Positions 44,401-53,652 of a DNA stretch of 64,000 nucleotides are shown one piece after another. The stretch is from NCBI GenBank assembly GCA_027625095.1, contig JAQBXN010000006.1:1-64000 (forward strand), read 5' to 3'. The DNA comes from Planctomycetota bacterium (GTDB lineage: Bacteria > Planctomycetota > PUPC01 > JACPCR01). Every line of letters begins with the position of its first letter. Position 1 is the first letter of the stretch. A program made the position numbers and the translations under genes. A model generated the notes under the pieces. It had not been told where the DNA came from. It saw nothing but the letters and a program-made list of their open reading frames with translations, and made no database searches.

Positions 44401-45197
44401 ATTTGCTTGTACAGAATGAGAAATCGCAGTCCGGTCGCCCGGCACTATTCATAAATCCAGATTTCAACGGTGTCGTTGTTCCTGGTGATTCAGAACCTCG
44501 CCCGGTTTTCCCTCAACTGGAAGATGGTCCGATTGAGCTGGCAGGGATATCTGCATTCTTTGAGAACCGGCTTTTCAACAAGGCTGATGTTTTCAGCGGA
44601 ATTGGTGCTTCTGAATCGGCCCTAAGCACAATGCATTCCCCTCGTGTATTACATCTCTGCACTCACAGTTACGTCATAAGTGCTCCGGTCGCGGAAGAAG
44701 AATTGAGGCCTGGCCAGATGCCCGAAGAGAGGCAAAGAGCAATATCCGGATTGTTTCACAGGACTGGTCTGGCACTGAGCGGTGCCAACAAACGCCCGGA
44801 GGCCGGTTTGGAGGACGGCAGGCTGAACGCCGTCGAAATATCAAAACTTGAACTGCATGGGACAGACTTGGTTGTCCTCAGTCGCAATGAAACTGACATC
44901 GCAAATCAGAATGCCGGCCTTGCCGCATACGCGATAACACGAGCATTCCAGATGGCTGGAACGCCGGCGGTAATGCGGAGCCTGTGGAAAGTGCCCGTCG
45001 ATGTCAGGCAAAAATTACTGGAGGAGTTTTATTACAACTTTTATCAACGCGGTTTATCCCCTGATTCCGCGCTCCAGCAGGCCAAACACTCTCTGAGGAA
45101 TTACAAAGAACCGGACAAAGACGGGTATCCTTACGACCACCCGTTTTATTGGGCGGCCTATGTCTTGGTGCAAAGGGGACAGAAACAGAATCACTGA
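41448..45197 (+). CDS. Exported TPR-CHAT protein lacking the CHAT cysteine
   Basis: The 1249-residue protein starts with a short signal sequence that may be a lipoprotein type (LAVC near residue 13). Residues about 60-700 hold more than a dozen TPRs of the 42-residue class (HPLIAANLDLQANLQLVLGS-type units). A coiled region follows at about 780-860, and a CHAT domain at about 870-1245 (DALNLLPFEAL, VLHLCTHSYV, AFQMAGTPAVMRSLWKVP, FYYNFYQRGLSPDSALQQAK). The CHAT His is kept (H1073), but the LSACET motif reads LSRNET, with N1147 at the cysteine position. It is therefore predicted to be proteolytically inactive. No ribosome binding site is evident, and heptamer repeats occupy the leader. Extracytoplasmic placement is unusual for a CHAT protein and depends on the signal call. 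Confidence 0.85.
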   Translation: MRRTCLILCLAVCSPCLSEDGKSAEDRGKEEIQKQLDATRTLKARISAMRQEGKIAQAIPLAEAVLATQHHLLGSNNLEVADSLNSLGELYHLTGSFNKAFPLFQQALKIREKFQGKEHADVLRTQINIADLLARSGKLDAAQDLFEKCIELETKISGPESPGIAANLESIGFIHQEFGEYEEAVDFMKRSLAMRQKSLGSENRLVALGMSNLAVAYEAAGKEAEAIRWQEFAYQMRVKLLGKEDYEVGESLTHLAYLYQGQEQFQKALNACQDAFQIQKKQLPEGHPLIAANLDLQANLQLVLGSIEKAQMLAESALAMRREIYGNEHTEIASSLRTLGLIYAKKENDKAADLHERALAMRRSLVGPESPEVLESLDDLVVLYEELGHYEKALPHCIAGVKLSEEHLKDDLVERMSRQDTLGRLYEATGDYRNALSAFRDSLALCRKIHGDKGPSLAAHLEQIARIHSAMGSREEALKFQQEALLLKKDLFEEGNPELATNLVSVASLHESTGKFQEALTQYKRAYALLKKEHQESDPKVVEVMTRMARLYDELGDLNEALRLTTTILEIQKKALGEDHLKIAELLNQLGSLYRKLKKVDRALVAFQAALNIRKKHLGKDHIDVGTSMNNLGSLVQAMGDPFSARQLYESALVIYKKHRGEDHPQLITLQNNLAILLGGLGDRLGAKELLKSSMLIEENVAYDLLDVLPRPLKLDFTDNMETTANIFFSLLLTSSVALREDNSNKLIEFAWQRKNLLADFALPKGNAVTSYENKEAGFLAEELRTARNTLSELTFSPQPELKGKQLSLRRKEQKLEIQRLEVELSRQSASFAGQRKVEVANAKDLQEVLPENCALLEFYTIRWCDFERQRFKGQHIIGLSLSKSRGVRLVDIGDVDDLTTLIAEFRKEISEPDSNKNASLLTGAGRRLFDSLIAPFKFRLDGIRKIIIAPTDALNLLPFEALSTTAVKFFGDEFEIGYVTTGPDLLVQNEKSQSGRPALFINPDFNGVVVPGDSEPRPVFPQLEDGPIELAGISAFFENRLFNKADVFSGIGASESALSTMHSPRVLHLCTHSYVISAPVAEEELRPGQMPEERQRAISGLFHRTGLALSGANKRPEAGLEDGRLNAVEISKLELHGTDLVVLSRNETDIANQNAGLAAYAITRAFQMAGTPAVMRSLWKVPVDVRQKLLEEFYYNFYQRGLSPDSALQQAKHSLRNYKEPDKDGYPYDHPFYWAAYVLVQRGQKQNH

Positions 45198-45461
45198 TTT
45201 TCAAGGGGCGGCATTCGGCCGACTTGCTGGCAGCAGTATGATCCAGAAAATGTTGGAATGACTCATTCCGTTACACTTTCTTTGACTCCGTACATCGCCT
45301 CTGCTATAAGTCCCCCCCCTTCAAATGAGGCTTCCAGATAGCTAATCTACCCACCCCTGCGACACACCCGGGCCTCTGTATTTTCACCCCAGAAGGGCTG
45401 AAACAGCCAAGACAGGAAAATCCGCAGACCCGAGTCTGCATAGATTGTGAAAGGTTGATCC

Positions 45462-46334
45462 ATGCCGAATGACGCGGCAGCGGAGAGCGTGATCCAACTC
45501 ATGAAGGAGGCTACCGAAGCGAATCTGGAGGATACGTATCGCAAAGGTGCGCTGATCGAACTTCCACCAGAGGGCGATCTGCTCATGACCGGGGATCTTC
45601 ATGGCAATCGGATCAATTATCAGAAAGTTGTCGAATATGCCTCGCTCTCCCGTAACCGTAATCGGCATATCATCCTGCATGAAATCATCCATGCGCTCAC
45701 GCTGACTGTGGATGGGCGCGACCTGTCGTTTCAGGTGCTCGAAATGGCCGCCCGGCTGAAGACTTATTTCCCCGACCAGGTACATTTCATGATCGGTAAC
45801 CATGACCTTGGCGAGCTGTTGGACATGGACATCAAGAAGGGCGGCAACTCGTCCATCAAGAGCTTGGACCGTGGTCTGGCAGTGGCCTATGGAGAAAAGA
45901 AGGATGAGGTCCGTGATGCATATAAAGGATTTCTCGCTTCAATGCCGTCCGCAGTAAGAGCACCGAATCGTGTATTCATCAGCCACTCAATTCCACAGAT
46001 TAGTCATCTTTCCCTGTTCAGTCCGGATGTCTTCCTGAGGCCCTTCGAAATGGAAGACGTTCATCGTGACCACTATCTCTATCGGCTCGTCTGGGGGAGG
46101 CAGCTAACCCAGGAAGCGTCCGATCAGTTTGCAGAAATTATTGATGCCGACCTGCTCATTACGGGGCACATGCCGGTTGAGGAGGGTTACTCAGTTCCGA
46201 ATACTCGACACCTCATTCTCGATTCCAAAGATAAGAACGGATGTTATGCCGTGTTCCCGCTGGACAAGCCGTTAACCCATAACGATCTCGTCCAGACTGT
46301 TCGGCGCATCCGCACCAATCAACGCGTGGTTTAG
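45462..46334 (+). CDS. Calcineurin-like metallophosphoesterase
   Basis: The 290-residue cytoplasmic protein has the metallophosphatase signature residues D45 and H47 (GDLHGN), N113, H114 and D115 (GNHD), a SHS motif (about residue 175) and GHMP (about 230). The central GDxxDRG motif of PPP-type phosphatases is not present; the corresponding stretch reads HEIIHALTLTVDGRD. One bridging ligand is therefore uncertain and activity may differ. It starts after an AAAGG ribosome binding site and lies 11 bases before the FHA-sigma54 activator. The two are almost certainly one operon, and the phosphatase could act on the phosphopeptide bound by that protein's FHA domain. Confidence 0.88.
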   Translation: MPNDAAAESVIQLMKEATEANLEDTYRKGALIELPPEGDLLMTGDLHGNRINYQKVVEYASLSRNRNRHIILHEIIHALTLTVDGRDLSFQVLEMAARLKTYFPDQVHFMIGNHDLGELLDMDIKKGGNSSIKSLDRGLAVAYGEKKDEVRDAYKGFLASMPSAVRAPNRVFISHSIPQISHLSLFSPDVFLRPFEMEDVHRDHYLYRLVWGRQLTQEASDQFAEIIDADLLITGHMPVEEGYSVPNTRHLILDSKDKNGCYAVFPLDKPLTHNDLVQTVRRIRTNQRVV

Positions 46335-46345
46335 GAGGAGCCGGA

Positions 46346-48286
46346 ATGCCATCTCTACGGATACTTGAAGGGCCGGGGGCCGGAACTGAAATCCCACTTT
46401 ACTCGGCAGAGACAATCGTCGGCAGGGACAAGACTGCTGACATCTCGCTGCTCGATACGATGGTTTCACGTCGGCATGCCAAAATCGTGCTCGATGGCGC
46501 GCAGGCATGTCTGATCGATATGAAAAGCAGTAACGGCACCTTCGTGAACCGGCTGCCGGTGGACCGTCATCCACTCGAAGACGGGGACGAACTCAGTATC
46601 GGCGAAACGATTTTCATCTTTCAGGACAGCGAAGCTGGACAGAACATTCGAAGTGATGAATTTCAGGCGGTAGCTTCCTCTAATTACAACGAACAGCGAA
46701 CAGTGGATATCCCTGATATCCCGAGCGCGATCCGAGCTTCCGAAATGGGCCGGTTCGAGAATCTGCCTCACGAACAGCGCGAGCTGGCGATACTTTACGA
46801 GCTCAGCCGGGCAATTAATTCCACCCTCAAGCTGGATGAGATCCTGGGACACATCCTCGATGTGATTTTCGAGACAATGCCGGCCCAGAAGGGGGTAGTC
46901 CTCCTCAAAGATCCGATTACGGGCAAGCTGCGACCCAAAGTCATCCGGCCTCATGGACCCAGCAAGGAGGGCGTAAAGGTCAGCCAGACTATCCTGGATT
47001 ATGCAGTAGAGCGGGGGGTCGGAATCTTCAGTACCGACGCATCTACAGATGACCGATTTCTAGCCAGCAAGAGTGTGGCTACCCAGGTGGTCCGTTCGCT
47101 GCTCTGTGTGCCGCTGAAATTCAAGGACGAGATTGTTGGCGTGGTTTACGTCGATTCCAGCGAAGGCGGCAAGCTCGATCACAAGCACTTGCTCATGCTT
47201 TCGGCCATTGCCAACCAGGCGGCTATCGCTATCGAGAATGCGAGGCTTGTAGATGAATTGCAGCTTGAGAACCGTTCCCTCCGCCGCCAGCTCTCCCAGA
47301 GTCATCATGTGGTAGGCAGCAGCCCAAAGATGAAACAGATTTACGAGATGGTGCGAAAGGTCTCTCCCGCGGATACGACCGTCCTCTTGCGTGGCGAAAG
47401 TGGTGTCGGCAAAGAAGTAATCGCCCGGGCCATTCACCAGCAGAGCAAGCGGCGGTCAAAACAGATCATCTGCGTGAACTGTGCCGCCCTGTCGCCCTCG
47501 CTGCTCGAGGCCGAACTGTTCGGTTACGAACGGGGTGCGTTCACCGGAGCAACCGAGAGACGCGCCGGACGCTTTGAACTGGCAAACGGCGGGACGCTTT
47601 TCCTGGACGAAATCGGCGAAATGCCCGCGGAACTGCAGGCAAAGCTGTTGCGTGTGCTTCAAGAGCGCGAATTCGAGCGTGTCGGCGGCACCGAAACACT
47701 CAAAGTGGATGTGCGCATCGTTACCTCAACCAATCGCGATCTGGAAAAGGAAATGGATGCAGGCCGCTTCCGCGATGACCTTTATTACCGGCTCAAAGTC
47801 ATCGAGATTCTCATCCCACCATTGCGTGAACGGAAGGAAGACCTCCCAGCCCTCATGGAACAATTCCTGCAGCTTTTCTCACACGAGATGGGCACTCGCC
47901 CCCCGAAGATTTCAACAGAAGTCCTCGCAGTCGCGATGAGCTACCACTGGCCGGGAAACGTGCGCGAGCTCAAGAACCTTATCGAGCGTGCTGTCGTCCT
48001 CGGTGTAGGCGACGAACTTCTCCCAGAACACTTCCCGGATGCCATACTTCATTCGTCCGTCAGCTCCGAGGAAGAATCTGAACCTCATGTGGACGTTGTG
48101 GACGACCCCGCGGAAACGCAGACCTTGCGCCCGGATTCATTCTCACTTTCGGACAGCGAAAAAGTGCACATCGAGCGCATTCTTGCTCTCTGCCAGTGGA
48201 ATAAGAGTCGAGCCTCGGAAATGTTGCAGATTTCCCGGCCAAGGCTTGACCGCAAAATCAAGGAATTTGATCTGACCCGGCACTGA
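46346..48286 (+). CDS. FHA-GAF sigma54-dependent transcriptional activator
   Basis: The 646-residue enhancer-binding protein has an FHA domain (about 1-95; phospho-Thr-binding motifs [23 protein letters not shown]), a GAF domain (about 140-290), and an AAA+ domain (about 300-530). A Fis-type helix-turn-helix ends it (about 600-640; [22 protein letters not shown]). Walker A is GESGVGKE near residue 350. The sigma54 contact loop GAFTGA is at 397-402, Walker B is FLDEIGEMP, and the arginine-finger region is present, so it should be fully active. A strong TAGGAGGAG ribosome binding site precedes the ATG. FHA input implies control by a Ser/Thr kinase. Confidence 0.95.
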   Translation: MPSLRILEGPGAGTEIPLYSAETIVGRDKTADISLLDTMVSRRHAKIVLDGAQACLIDMKSSNGTFVNRLPVDRHPLEDGDELSIGETIFIFQDSEAGQNIRSDEFQAVASSNYNEQRTVDIPDIPSAIRASEMGRFENLPHEQRELAILYELSRAINSTLKLDEILGHILDVIFETMPAQKGVVLLKDPITGKLRPKVIRPHGPSKEGVKVSQTILDYAVERGVGIFSTDASTDDRFLASKSVATQVVRSLLCVPLKFKDEIVGVVYVDSSEGGKLDHKHLLMLSAIANQAAIAIENARLVDELQLENRSLRRQLSQSHHVVGSSPKMKQIYEMVRKVSPADTTVLLRGESGVGKEVIARAIHQQSKRRSKQIICVNCAALSPSLLEAELFGYERGAFTGATERRAGRFELANGGTLFLDEIGEMPAELQAKLLRVLQEREFERVGGTETLKVDVRIVTSTNRDLEKEMDAGRFRDDLYYRLKVIEILIPPLRERKEDLPALMEQFLQLFSHEMGTRPPKISTEVLAVAMSYHWPGNVRELKNLIERAVVLGVGDELLPEHFPDAILHSSVSSEEESEPHVDVVDDPAETQTLRPDSFSLSDSEKVHIERILALCQWNKSRASEMLQISRPRLDRKIKEFDLTRH

Positions 48287-48324
48287 GGATTGCCCGCATA
48301 AGCCCTCAATGCGGAGCCTGGAAT

Positions 48325-49131
48325 TCATTTTGTAAAGACCATCCGGCCAAAGGCGGACGAAACATGGAAATCTGGAGTTTCGACATCCGGGGCTGACCAC
48401 ATCATGAGCACGAATTTCTTTTTGCCGTCCTTCATGAACTGATCTTCCCGATTGATTCCCAGATGCCAGATATCGCCCGGCTTTGGCGGGATGTTCTTGG
48501 GTGGGTTGAATGCCGGGAACTCGACAGGCGCATCCGGATTATTTCGCTGGTCCCGCGCCTTGAATCCTATCGGCTTTTCGAAGTTGCCTTTAAAGGGAAT
48601 ACGGGCCTCGATCCAATAGCCCTTGTCCGGTTTCTGATCATTAAGCGTACCATCGATAACGACGGCGTATTCGAGACCTTTCGAATCCCAGTCAAACGCA
48701 AACTTGCGGCCCCAACTGGCGCCGTAGTCGAGCTTATGTTTCATGGTCGTAAATTCCCAGCAACGATAAACGGCGTCCTCGGGATTCGGATCGAGATAAA
48801 ACTCGAAACGCTCATCCAGCCAGACCTTGTGCTCGTCCGTCGTGGTGATGTTTCCCAGCAGTTCAGTGTCCTCGACCCAGGCCGCCATATAGAGGTGGGT
48901 ATCGTCCCAGGCCAGCCACGCCTTCGCGCCCTGTTTCGGCCCGTCCGAATACCAGGGATAGGCCCAAGTGTCGATGACATCGGCAGACTTCCAGGCCCCC
49001 TCATCGAGCTTCCCGTCGATCTTAATCTCTGAAGACGCACGTCGGCAGTTGTAAGTCTTCGTTTCCGCCCTCGCCTCAGGCGTGATTACAAAGAGAAGCG
49101 CACATGTGAAAAGGAGGGTTTGGGAAGTCAT
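48325..49131 (-). CDS. Secreted CBM9-like carbohydrate-binding protein
   Basis: I start at 49131, where a signal peptide begins (MTSQTLLFTCALLFVITPEA); the longer frame is not secretory. The 268-residue precursor is a single CBM9-like beta-sandwich: IDGKLDEGAWKSADVID, AWLAWDDTHLYMAAWVEDTEL, DERFEFYLDPNP, KGYWIEARIPF. The fold binds sugar termini in xylanases, but stand-alone members are common in planctomycetes and related phyla with unknown ligands. It converges on the sigma54 activator gene with a 38-base gap. Similar CBM9-like domains occur in the 1687-aa propeller at 3241-8304. Confidence 0.85.
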   Translation of the reverse strand: MTSQTLLFTCALLFVITPEARAETKTYNCRRASSEIKIDGKLDEGAWKSADVIDTWAYPWYSDGPKQGAKAWLAWDDTHLYMAAWVEDTELLGNITTTDEHKVWLDERFEFYLDPNPEDAVYRCWEFTTMKHKLDYGASWGRKFAFDWDSKGLEYAVVIDGTLNDQKPDKGYWIEARIPFKGNFEKPIGFKARDQRNNPDAPVEFPAFNPPKNIPPKPGDIWHLGINREDQFMKDGKKKFVLMMWSAPDVETPDFHVSSAFGRMVFTK

Positions 49132-49227
49132 TAGAATTGAGGTGAGAGGTTTCCAAATCTGAAAAGCGTGTAACTGACAGCGTAACGGGGACTCGAACGA
49201 TTCCCGTGTCACCAGATTCTGCCCCGA

Positions 49228-50325
49228 TCATTCTGTCCTGGAGAGCCAATCTCGCACTTCCGGCACGCCATCGTCGCGGCGAAGATGTGGGCTCCGGTTG
49301 TTGCCCGCCAGGAGATCGGCGGCTGTCCAGCCCAGATTCCCGTGACGGATGACTCCGTAGCGGATGCGGCCTTCGTCGGCGAATGGTCGGACATCCGGCA
49401 GGTTCATCCAGATTCGCAGGAGCAGCCGCTTCTGTGTTTCGTCTTCGACCGGCTCATGGCTGGCCCGGCCGTGAAAAACCGTGTAGTTGTTGCAGATGGC
49501 GATGTCGCCCGTGTGCAGGGGGAAGTCGAAGCTGTTAGCTGCTGCAGTCTTACTAATGAATTCGAATATCACTGTTTCTTCGTCCGTGAAAACCTCGCCG
49601 ATTCGCTCCATCCCCTTCCGAATCCAATGCCCATTGAAGCGGCAACTAACGAAGCCGTCCGCCGCGCTGAATGCCGGCACTTTGTAGTTCGAGACCGGTG
49701 TCTCACTCGGCGCTTCTTCATCGGCCCTGTTCCAGATGAAGCCCTCATACAATCTGGGCAGCCATTCCGGATGCTGCCGAACAATTTCGTTGTAAACGGT
49801 CATTGAGCTTGCTACCAGGCTGTGCGGGTCATCCGGCGCCTGCCGGACACAAAACAGAGCCACGCAATCTGCCAGGTCGACGTGCAGCCCGACAGGCCCT
49901 GGATTGCCAACGCCCCGGGTACCCTGCTTTGGGCGCAGTTTGCCATCGGTGACGTAGTGAATCAGGCCGGCTTCGCTGTTTTGGGTGACCCCAACCCCCA
50001 GGTGGGTACAGAGCCCCCAATAGATCTTTTCCAGTTCTTCGAGCGCGTAACCTTCGGTGGGAACGCCGTGCAGGAGTGCGAAGCCTCTGCCATCTCGAAG
50101 CTCGCCCAGCAGGTCTTGAAGGGCTCTCTCCAGAGTTGGAAGCGGAAATTCTTCCTTTGTGATCTCGGCCAATTCCAGGCCACGCTCTTTCGTGTGCTGC
50201 AGTGCCCGATCCAGTTCAGTTTGCTGCCCGGCAGTCAGCGCGAATTCCCAGGAGCGATCGCGTTCCAGATCGGCTCCCGTCCACACACTTCTATCCGTGA
50301 TGGGCTCCGTCCGAATCGGCGGCAA
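49228..50325 (-). CDS. TauD/TfdA-family alpha-ketoglutarate dioxygenase
   Basis: The 365-residue protein is a non-haem iron dioxygenase of the TauD/gamma-butyrobetaine-hydroxylase group. The HxD motif is H148 and D150 (VGLHVDLAD). The distal His is H285 in TVFHGRASH and the ketoglutarate Arg is R304 (LLLRIW). The start is TTG at 50325, supported by GAGGAGA at ideal spacing and by the absence of a later suitable ATG. The substrate is unknown. It stands alone, transcribed away from the hybrid kinase gene. It is structurally distinct from the PhyH-type dioxygenases elsewhere in the window. Confidence 0.9.
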   Translation of the reverse strand: MPPIRTEPITDRSVWTGADLERDRSWEFALTAGQQTELDRALQHTKERGLELAEITKEEFPLPTLERALQDLLGELRDGRGFALLHGVPTEGYALEELEKIYWGLCTHLGVGVTQNSEAGLIHYVTDGKLRPKQGTRGVGNPGPVGLHVDLADCVALFCVRQAPDDPHSLVASSMTVYNEIVRQHPEWLPRLYEGFIWNRADEEAPSETPVSNYKVPAFSAADGFVSCRFNGHWIRKGMERIGEVFTDEETVIFEFISKTAAANSFDFPLHTGDIAICNNYTVFHGRASHEPVEDETQKRLLLRIWMNLPDVRPFADEGRIRYGVIRHGNLGWTAADLLAGNNRSPHLRRDDGVPEVRDWLSRTE

Positions 50326-50604
50326 GGTTTCTCCTCAATTAGCGGTCGCTGATATTTGGTGCTGTAAGCAGCCTCTCATGCTGCCACATCATAGTTCCAC
50401 TGCCAGAGATCTGTCATTTCGATTTTGGGTTGCCTGCGGAGGATTTTCACGCGAAATCGAAAGGTCATCGGGGGCATTGACACCCTGATAGAGGCTACCT
50501 AAGATTCGCCCGCTTTCAGGGGAAGCTCTTGTCCGAGTCCGGTCACACATGCTGTCGGCCTTTCTTTGAGTCAATTCTGACCCCACGGCGTACACCTCGT
50601 CCAT

Positions 50605-53600
50605 ATGCCGCATACATTCCAGCCTCGCCGAGGCGGGCTTTTCACTTACCTTCCCATCGCCCTTGCCGTCGGCATTGGCACCCTGCTTTCGGTTCTTGCT
50701 TTCAGGTTCGTTGGGAACCTGCAGGACGGGAAGATTCGGTCCGAGTTTGAGCGCGATGCGGGCGATGTAGCTTCGCTCCTCCAGAAAACTGTTGACCAGA
50801 CTCTCTACGAATTGGAGTCGATAACCTCCTTTTTCAGGGCCAGTGGAGAGGTCTCCCGTTCTCAATTCAAGGAGTTCGTCCAGTCACATCTTGCGCGTAC
50901 CAAGAGTATCCAGGCGCTTGAGTGGATTCCTCGCATTTCTCACCAGGAACGTGAGAAATATGTTCAGGCGGCCCTGGATGACGGTGTGCAGAGCTTTTCC
51001 ATTCGAGAAAAGGCGGCAACGGGTGAGATGCTTCGTGCGACTAATCGGCCCGAGTATTTTCCGGTCTATTACGTAGAACCGATGAAGGGCAACGAAAAGG
51101 CCATCGGTTTCGATCTTGCTTCCAATTCAACGCGGCTGGAGGCTCTTAATGAATCTCGCGATTTAGCGCGCCCGGTTGCCACGGCGCCCATTACGCTGGT
51201 GCAGGAAAAGGGAAGCCAGAAGGGCTTTCTGGTCTTCTGGCCCATCTACCGCACCGGCAGTCCTATCGACACCGCCGCACAGCGTCGCGAATACCTGACC
51301 GGCTTCGCACTGGGCGTCTTTCGCACCGGAGACATGATCGACGGCTCACTCAGCCACCTGAAAGGGCGAGGCCTTGAAGAATATGTATTCGACGAATCTG
51401 CCCCGGCTGCGGACCGGTTTCTGCATTACCACGGCCCTCGGAGCGAAGCAGATAACACCGCAGGCGCAAATCCGGAATCGGGTCGGCTTCTTGCCGGCAT
51501 CCATCGTGTCAACAATCTCAAAGTCGGCGGGCGCGACTGGCTGGTAGTGACGCGTCCCACCGCTGAATACATTTCCTCTCGGAGTTCCTGGCACACGTAC
51601 GGTGTGCTTTTCGGTGGGTTGTTCCTTACTACAGCGCTGGCGGTCTATCTTACGGGGCGTATGAAACTCGAACAGGCTCTTCAGACGGCAAAAGACGCGG
51701 CGGAGGACGCGAGCAAATCCAAGGGGGACTTCCTGGCAAACATGAGCCATGAAATCCGCACACCCATGAACGCCATCATCGGCATGACTGAACTCACCCT
51801 CGACAGTGATCTGGGCCCCGAACAGCGGCAATATCTCGAAACCGTCAGATCTTCTGCCGAGGCATTGCTCTTTCTCATTAACGACATCCTGGACTTCTCG
51901 AAGATCGAAGCAGGCAAGCTGGAACTCGAGGAGATCAACTTCAATCTGCGAGATACGTTGGCTGATACTACACAAACTCTCTCCCTGCGTGCTTTTGAGA
52001 AAGGCCTCGAGCTGGCCTGCCACATCCCGCCGGAAATCCCGAATTTCCTGATTGGCGACCCCGGCCGGCTCCGCCAGATAGTTGTTAACTTGATCAGTAA
52101 CGCAATTAAATTCACGAAAGCTGGCGAAATCGTCGTTAAAGTCAAAAAGGAATCCGTGACCGGAAGTGCCGGCATTCTTCAGTTCTCTGTTTCAGATACG
52201 GGGATCGGTATTCCCACCGATAAGCAGGACAGAATTTTTGAGGCTTTCGAGCAGGCCGATTCTTCCACAACGAGGCAGTACGGCGGTACCGGGCTTGGAC
52301 TTTCGATATCCACTCAGTTGGTTCACCTGATGGGGGGCCGTATTTGGATAGAGAGCCAGGAAGGGGTGGGGACTACTTTTCATTTCACCGTTTGCGTCAA
52401 GATTCGTGATGAAGCTGAAATTCCCAGGTCGCCGATGTTGGAGGAATTGAAGGATTTGCCCGTCCTGGTTGTCGATGATAACGCGACCAATCGACAGATT
52501 CTTCAGGAAGTGCTTTTTCACTGGGGTATGCGGCCGATTCTCACGGACGGCCCTGCCGCTGCCAAAGCAGCGCTTCAGCAGGCGAGACTCGATGGTGAAC
52601 CTTTCCAACTGATCCTTTCTGATGTGTACATGCCCGGGACCGATGGTTATGAATTTCTCGATTGGGTCCGGTCCCGGCAGGAATACGCGGACATCACGGC
52701 CATGTTCCTTAGCTCTGCAAGAACGGCCGAGGGGGCTGAGCGGGCAAGGAAACTGAAGGTCGCTGCTTATCTCACAAAACCCATCAAGCAATCAACTCTT
52801 CTCGATTCAATACTCACAGCTTTCAGTGGAGACAAACTTCCGAAAAGCAAGGCACATGAGGCTACAAAGACAGAAGAGATCTCAGTCCGGCCGCTGAAGA
52901 TCCTCCTCGCAGAGGACCACGTTCCCAATCAGACGCTGGCAACTGCACTCCTCAAGAAAAGGGGACATACTGTCACCATCGCCGTGAACGGGCTGGAAGC
53001 CGTAAATGCCACTGATCGTGAATCGTTTGACCTCGTCCTGATGGATATTCAGATGCCTGAAATGGACGGCCTTGAGGCAACGGTAGCCATCCGTGAGCGT
53101 GAGAAACAGACGAAAACTCACCTGCCGATCATCGCCATGACTGCCCATGCAATGAAAGGCGACGAGGTGCGTTGCCTGGAGGCCGGTATGGACGGATACG
53201 TCTCCAAACCCATTCGCCCGCAGATTCTTTTTGAAGTCATCGGAAGGCTCGCGTTGGACAAAGGGCAAGCGGATATCGAACCGGAAGGGGATGATGGAGT
53301 TCCCGCGGGCTTCATTGATGAAGAGAAAGTTCTTCGAACGGTTGAGGGAGACCGCGACCTCCTGAAGGCAGTGACAGACGGTTATTTCGAAGAGTTGCCG
53401 GAGCTGATGACCTCAATCCAGGAAGCCATAAGAAACGGCGACCGAGAGGCGTTAGAAAGAGCCGCTCACACCTTGAAAGGCGGCGTCAGCAATTTCAGCG
53501 ACGAGACACCTCCCTACGAGACCCTCCTCAAACTGGAAGACCTTGGCAAGTCCGGCGATTTGGCAGACGCTGAGGAGAATTTCACTCGCTTGAAGAAAGA

Positions 53601-53652
53601 GCTTGAATTACTGGAACGGGCACTGAACCACATCCTTCAGGGGTCATCATGA
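50605..53652 (+). CDS. CHASE-domain hybrid histidine kinase with two receivers and Hpt
   Basis: The 1015-residue inner-membrane sensor has TM1 at about 11-36, a periplasmic CHASE domain (about 60-300), TM2 at about 329-352, and HisKA with phospho-His H382 ([11 protein letters not shown]). The ATPase domain follows ([24 protein letters not shown]). Then come receiver 1 with D673 ([10 protein letters not shown]), receiver 2 with D814 (LVLMDIQMP), and a C-terminal Hpt with H955 (AAHTLKGG). All phosphorelay residues are present. CHASE domains bind small extracellular ligands such as cytokinin-like molecules in other systems; the ligand here is unknown. The stop overlaps the next start as ATGA, so the receiver-phosphatase downstream is the probable relay output. 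Confidence 0.95.
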   Translation: MPHTFQPRRGGLFTYLPIALAVGIGTLLSVLAFRFVGNLQDGKIRSEFERDAGDVASLLQKTVDQTLYELESITSFFRASGEVSRSQFKEFVQSHLARTKSIQALEWIPRISHQEREKYVQAALDDGVQSFSIREKAATGEMLRATNRPEYFPVYYVEPMKGNEKAIGFDLASNSTRLEALNESRDLARPVATAPITLVQEKGSQKGFLVFWPIYRTGSPIDTAAQRREYLTGFALGVFRTGDMIDGSLSHLKGRGLEEYVFDESAPAADRFLHYHGPRSEADNTAGANPESGRLLAGIHRVNNLKVGGRDWLVVTRPTAEYISSRSSWHTYGVLFGGLFLTTALAVYLTGRMKLEQALQTAKDAAEDASKSKGDFLANMSHEIRTPMNAIIGMTELTLDSDLGPEQRQYLETVRSSAEALLFLINDILDFSKIEAGKLELEEINFNLRDTLADTTQTLSLRAFEKGLELACHIPPEIPNFLIGDPGRLRQIVVNLISNAIKFTKAGEIVVKVKKESVTGSAGILQFSVSDTGIGIPTDKQDRIFEAFEQADSSTTRQYGGTGLGLSISTQLVHLMGGRIWIESQEGVGTTFHFTVCVKIRDEAEIPRSPMLEELKDLPVLVVDDNATNRQILQEVLFHWGMRPILTDGPAAAKAALQQARLDGEPFQLILSDVYMPGTDGYEFLDWVRSRQEYADITAMFLSSARTAEGAERARKLKVAAYLTKPIKQSTLLDSILTAFSGDKLPKSKAHEATKTEEISVRPLKILLAEDHVPNQTLATALLKKRGHTVTIAVNGLEAVNATDRESFDLVLMDIQMPEMDGLEATVAIREREKQTKTHLPIIAMTAHAMKGDEVRCLEAGMDGYVSKPIRPQILFEVIGRLALDKGQADIEPEGDDGVPAGFIDEEKVLRTVEGDRDLLKAVTDGYFEELPELMTSIQEAIRNGDREALERAAHTLKGGVSNFSDETPPYETLLKLEDLGKSGDLADAEENFTRLKKELELLERALNHILQGSS

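Noticed and set aside
48294-48314. Small hairpin (CCGCAT and ATGCGG) between the convergent activator and CBM9 genes as a terminator
   Set aside because: The stem is only 6 bp with a 9-base loop and no immediate T-tract; too weak to list as a feature.
49180-49215. A tRNA-like T-arm sequence (reverse complement contains GTTCGAGTCCCCGTTA)
   Set aside because: The five bases before the loop do not pair with those after it, and no acceptor, D or anticodon arm can be drawn around it.
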